The translations under genes and the position numbers were made by a program. Of a DNA stretch of 5,986 nt, positions 5,707 to 5,986 are shown piece by piece. The DNA is from an uncultured Planctomycetaceae bacterium. Lineage in GTDB: Bacteria; Planctomycetota; Planctomycetia; Pirellulales; Pirellulaceae. The notes below the pieces were generated by a model. The model worked only from the letters and a program-made list of their open reading frames with translations, did not search any database and had not been told where the DNA came from. The stretch is from contig CAIYOB010001146.1 of NCBI GenBank assembly GCA_903927685.1, forward strand, positions 1-5,986. Reading direction: 5' to 3'. How positions within the stretch are numbered: the stretch's first letter is position 1; every line of letters begins with the position of its first letter.

Positions 5707-5986
5707 TCAGGTCAATCTCCCCGACGCTTCGATCGGCCAGATCTCGACGACTCGGCCTTGCTCGTGGACGACCAATTCCCGGTACAGATTGCACGTCGTG
5801 CAGGCGTGGCTGGGAATCAGTTCCAAAGCCTGGCCGATCTGCCAGTCCGGCGAGTTACGGACGACGGTGTGCTCTTCGGACAGGAAGAACGGAATCTCCA
5901 CCTCGGGCCAAGCGCGGATCACCGGCACTCCGAACTCGCTGCCCGCACCTTTGACCCCCAGGTCCAGCACGGCCCTGCCGCGAGCG
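5707..5986 (-). CDS. D-threonine aldolase / D-serine dehydratase-like PLP enzyme, C-terminal part (runs off right edge)
   Basis: Only the last 92 residues are in the window; the frame is open to the right edge, and the PLP-binding alanine-racemase-fold barrel lies outside. The visible part is the C-terminal metal-binding domain of this family. It has a first strand with RAVLDLGVKG, then SEEHTVVR, then DWQIGQALELIPSHACTTCN, ending in a VVEIWPIEASG strand. In known members a His and a Cys or Asp two residues later in the IPxHxC turn hold a divalent metal; here these are the His codon at 5808-5806 and the Cys codon at 5802-5800. His-x-Cys is the D-serine dehydratase-type pairing and Asp replaces Cys in D-threonine aldolase, so either a retro-aldol cleavage or a dehydratase reaction on a D-beta-hydroxy amino acid is possible. 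An additional Cys forms C-T-T-C. It is the first visible gene of the operon; its stop is 23 bases before the aldo/keto reductase. Confidence 0.88.
   Translation of the reverse strand, partial: ARGRAVLDLGVKGAGSEFGVPVIRAWPEVEIPFFLSEEHTVVRNSPDWQIGQALELIPSHACTTCNLYRELVVHEQGRVVEIWPIEASGRLT

Noticed and set aside
5684..5794. 37-residue N-terminal extension of the aldo/keto reductase
   Set aside because: It overlaps the conserved C-terminus of the aldolase-like gene and adds residues not expected before the first barrel strand; the ATG at 5683 has a purine-rich site and a normal gap.
1..5986. Search by eye for CRISPR repeats, tRNA genes, transposase motifs, inverted-repeat element ends and gasdermin, STAND or cyclase partners of the subtilase-MBL pair
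   Set aside because: None was seen. All sizeable open stretches are explained by the six listed genes, so any defence-type sensor would have to lie elsewhere in the genome or not exist.

Overview
The window is about two-thirds G+C by eye and densely coding. It looks like a chromosomal stretch from a Planctomycetes-type bacterium (inference). The grounds are the high-GC codon use, a secreted prenyltransferase/squalene-oxidase-repeat protein of the kind abundant in planctomycetes, and loosely spaced short operons. No mobile element, CRISPR array, rRNA or tRNA was recognised.

Layout, left to right. Positions 1-506 (minus) hold the N-terminal 168 residues of an exported alpha-alpha-barrel 'prenyltransferase/squalene oxidase repeat' protein. 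This gene has no closed reading frame in the window because it runs off the left edge. Positions 507-742 are a divergent intergenic region with an A/T-richer patch and weak promoter-like hexamers. Positions 743-2689 (plus) encode a 648-residue subtilisin-family (S8) serine protease with an intact Asp/His/Ser triad, no signal peptide, a long uncharacterised N-terminal region and a large insertion between Asp and His. After 37 bases comes 2727-3875 (plus), a 382-residue ComEC-like metallo-beta-lactamase-fold hydrolase with no membrane segments. A stem-loop lies in the 38-base gap where the two transcription units converge.

The right third is a minus-strand operon read from the right edge inward: the C-terminal end of a D-threonine aldolase / D-serine dehydratase-like PLP enzyme (5707-5986), an aldo/keto reductase (4733-5683) and a short-chain dehydrogenase/reductase (3914-4705). 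They are spaced 23 and 27 bases apart. This looks like a small metabolic unit acting on hydroxy-amino or sugar-like substrates; the substrate cannot be read from sequence.

The most interesting content is the subtilase-MBL pair. Two apparently cytosolic hydrolases, a protease and a nuclease/phosphodiesterase-like metalloenzyme, are encoded as an isolated two-gene operon between unrelated housekeeping-type genes. This resembles the effector pairs of bacterial conflict or regulated-proteolysis systems, but no sensor NTPase or nucleotide cyclase is visible in the window, so that role is a hypothesis.
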